Positions 4,749 through 5,608 of a stretch of DNA of 5,608 nucleotides are shown piece after piece. The stretch's first letter is position 1; each line of letters opens with the position of its first letter. Location: contig JAISCH010000332.1 of assembly GCA_031265725.1 (NCBI GenBank), positions 1 through 5,608 on the forward strand, written 5' to 3'. The notes beneath the pieces are model-generated. The model ran no database searches, was not told the DNA's origin, and worked only from the letters and a program-made list of their open reading frames with translations. Made by a program: the position numbers and the translations under genes. Origin of the DNA: Propionibacteriaceae bacterium (GTDB lineage Bacteria > Actinomycetota > Actinomycetes > Propionibacteriales > Propionibacteriaceae).

Positions 4749-5201
4749 TTAAAAGCGGGTCACGGTGACCGCCATGAGGACGAAAATCAACATCAAGTAG
4801 AGCACCCATCCCGCTCCGGCGATTATCGCTGACCACTTGGCGAAGTTGCGCGCTTTCCGGGCCGACTCCTGTGCCCCGTATATGTCGCCCATCGTCCACT
4901 TCGAGTTGACCTGGGAAGAGAAGACGATGGAGACGATGCCCAGCGGGAGGAAGCAGAATATCGTGCTCAGGATGGCCCAGACCAAATAGTTGTCAGGCGG
5001 GGATGCGTAGCCGCTATGAAAGTAACCGGGCGGTTGGTTGGGCACCAGCGGCTGTGCCGGTTGCATTGGCTGGCCCGGTTGTGGGAAGTACGGCTCTACC
5101 GGCTGCCCCTGGTTCGGGTAAGAAGTGGTCGGCGGGTTGTATAACGGATAATCTGGCGGCGTTGCGGGGCGAGGCTGCTGCTCATTCCACGGATTAGTCA
5201 T
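4749..5201 (-). CDS. Second CD225/dispanin-type membrane protein
   Basis: The product has 150 residues: a Pro/Gln-rich tail (1-68) and a CD225 domain with DNYLVWAILSTIFCFLPLG (70-88), IVSIVFSSQVNSKW (89-102), GD at 105-106, the conserved A-x-x-S-A-x-K-A loop, and a second membrane helix (about 122-146). The loop and first helix are closely similar to the CD225 protein encoded at 3931-4497, while the proline-rich tails are unrelated in detail, as expected for an old duplication. The ATG at 5201 is preferred because GAGGGG lies 7 nt upstream. A TTG at 5234 would add eleven polar residues but has no better site. It follows pyrE by 43 nt on the same strand and may share its transcript. Function is unknown; CD225 proteins in animals (IFITMs) alter membrane fusion, but that activity should not be assumed here. 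Confidence 0.87.
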   Translation of the reverse strand: MTNPWNEQQPRPATPPDYPLYNPPTTSYPNQGQPVEPYFPQPGQPMQPAQPLVPNQPPGYFHSGYASPPDNYLVWAILSTIFCFLPLGIVSIVFSSQVNSKWTMGDIYGAQESARKARNFAKWSAIIAGAGWVLYLMLIFVLMAVTVTRF

Positions 5202-5208
5202 GAGTGGT

Positions 5209-5214
5209 CCCCTC
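5209..5214 (-). promoter_or_regulatory. Ribosome binding site selecting the ATG at 5201
   Basis: GAGGGG on the minus strand lies 7 nt upstream of the ATG at 5201 and argues against the longer TTG-initiated form. Confidence 0.6.
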
Positions 5215-5244
5215 GACTGCTGATTTGCCGACAAGCATATTGAA

Positions 5245-5608
5245 TCACTGCAAATCTAGTTCAGCGCGGCTGATGGCGTAAAGATAAGGTATTCCCTCGG
5301 CCTCGATACGTTCTTTTGCTCCGGTGTCGCGGTCCACGATCACGGCCACGGCGACGACTTCAGCCCCGGCTTCGCGCACCGCCGTGACGGCAGTCAGCGC
5401 CGAGCCGCCAGTGGTTGAGGTGTCCTCCACCACCAGCACTTTCCGGCCAGCCACCGGGGTTCCTTCGATACGGCGTTGCAGACCGTGCGCTTTTGACTCC
5501 TTGCGCACGACGAAGGCGTCCAACCGGGTGCCAGCGCGCGCGGCGTCGTGCAGCATGGCGGTCGCCACTGGGTCGGCTCCAAGCGTCAATCCGCCCACAG
5601 CGTCGAAT
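5245..5608 (-). CDS. pyrE: Orotate phosphoribosyltransferase, 3' part (runs off the window)
   Basis: About 120 C-terminal residues are present; the N-terminal third lies beyond the right edge. OPRTase converts orotate and PRPP to orotidine 5'-phosphate in cytoplasmic pyrimidine synthesis. The visible frame begins FDAVGGLTLGADP, includes the lysine-rich catalytic segment VVRKESKAHG, and carries the PRPP-binding loop VLVVEDTSTTGGS (about 5398-5436) with the paired acidic residues E-D followed by TTGGS, the hallmark of type I phosphoribosyltransferases. The order and spacing match bacterial PyrE rather than hypoxanthine or adenine enzymes. The frame ends with TGA at 5245, and a CD225 gene starts 43 nt later on the same strand. 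No UMP synthase partner or other pyr gene is visible. Confidence 0.93.
   Translation of the reverse strand, partial: FDAVGGLTLGADPVATAMLHDAARAGTRLDAFVVRKESKAHGLQRRIEGTPVAGRKVLVVEDTSTTGGSALTAVTAVREAGAEVVAVAVIVDRDTGAKERIEAEGIPYLYAISRAELDLQ

Overview
The window looks like chromosomal DNA from a moderately GC-rich actinobacterium (Actinomycetota). The evidence is the gene families: a LysN/MocR-type aminotransferase, an atypical acetyltransferase of the Rv3916c type, CD225 proteins with proline-rich N-termini, and a DUF2752 protein. AGGAG-type ribosome binding sites and GTG starts fit too. No mobile element, RNA gene or CRISPR array is visible. Genus cannot be fixed from the sequence alone.

Left block (97-2951): on the minus strand, a PLP-dependent aminotransferase (1062-2381) is followed 8 nt later by a short, divergent D-alanine--D-alanine ligase (97-1053). 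The ligase's ribosome binding site overlaps the aminotransferase stop codon, so the pair is almost certainly one operon. An atypical GNAT-family protein (2442-2951) is transcribed divergently from a 60-nt gap. It meets thioredoxin (2979-3302, minus) tail to tail over a 27-nt gap holding a candidate bidirectional terminator. From memory, related actinobacteria carry this aminotransferase/GNAT/thioredoxin neighbourhood beside parAB and the replication origin. If that holds here, parB would lie beyond the left edge, but no parB sequence is visible.

Middle (3303-3455): the thioredoxin leader has a good match to a SigR/SigH-type redox-stress promoter (GGTAT, 18 nt, GTT), plus two small palindromes and a possible terminator for the gene upstream.

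Right block (3456-5608, all minus): the 3' part of pyrE (orotate phosphoribosyltransferase), then two CD225/dispanin-type membrane proteins with proline-rich tails (4749-5201 and 3931-4497), then a DUF2752 membrane protein (3456-3950) whose start overlaps the end of the second CD225 gene by 20 nt. The two CD225 genes are paralogues, separated by a 251-nt non-coding segment rich in direct and inverted repeats, including a perfect 13-bp inverted repeat whose arms also form smaller alternative hairpins. The CD225-CD225-DUF2752 group is the least understood part of the window: three membrane proteins, probably working together, with no established biochemical role.
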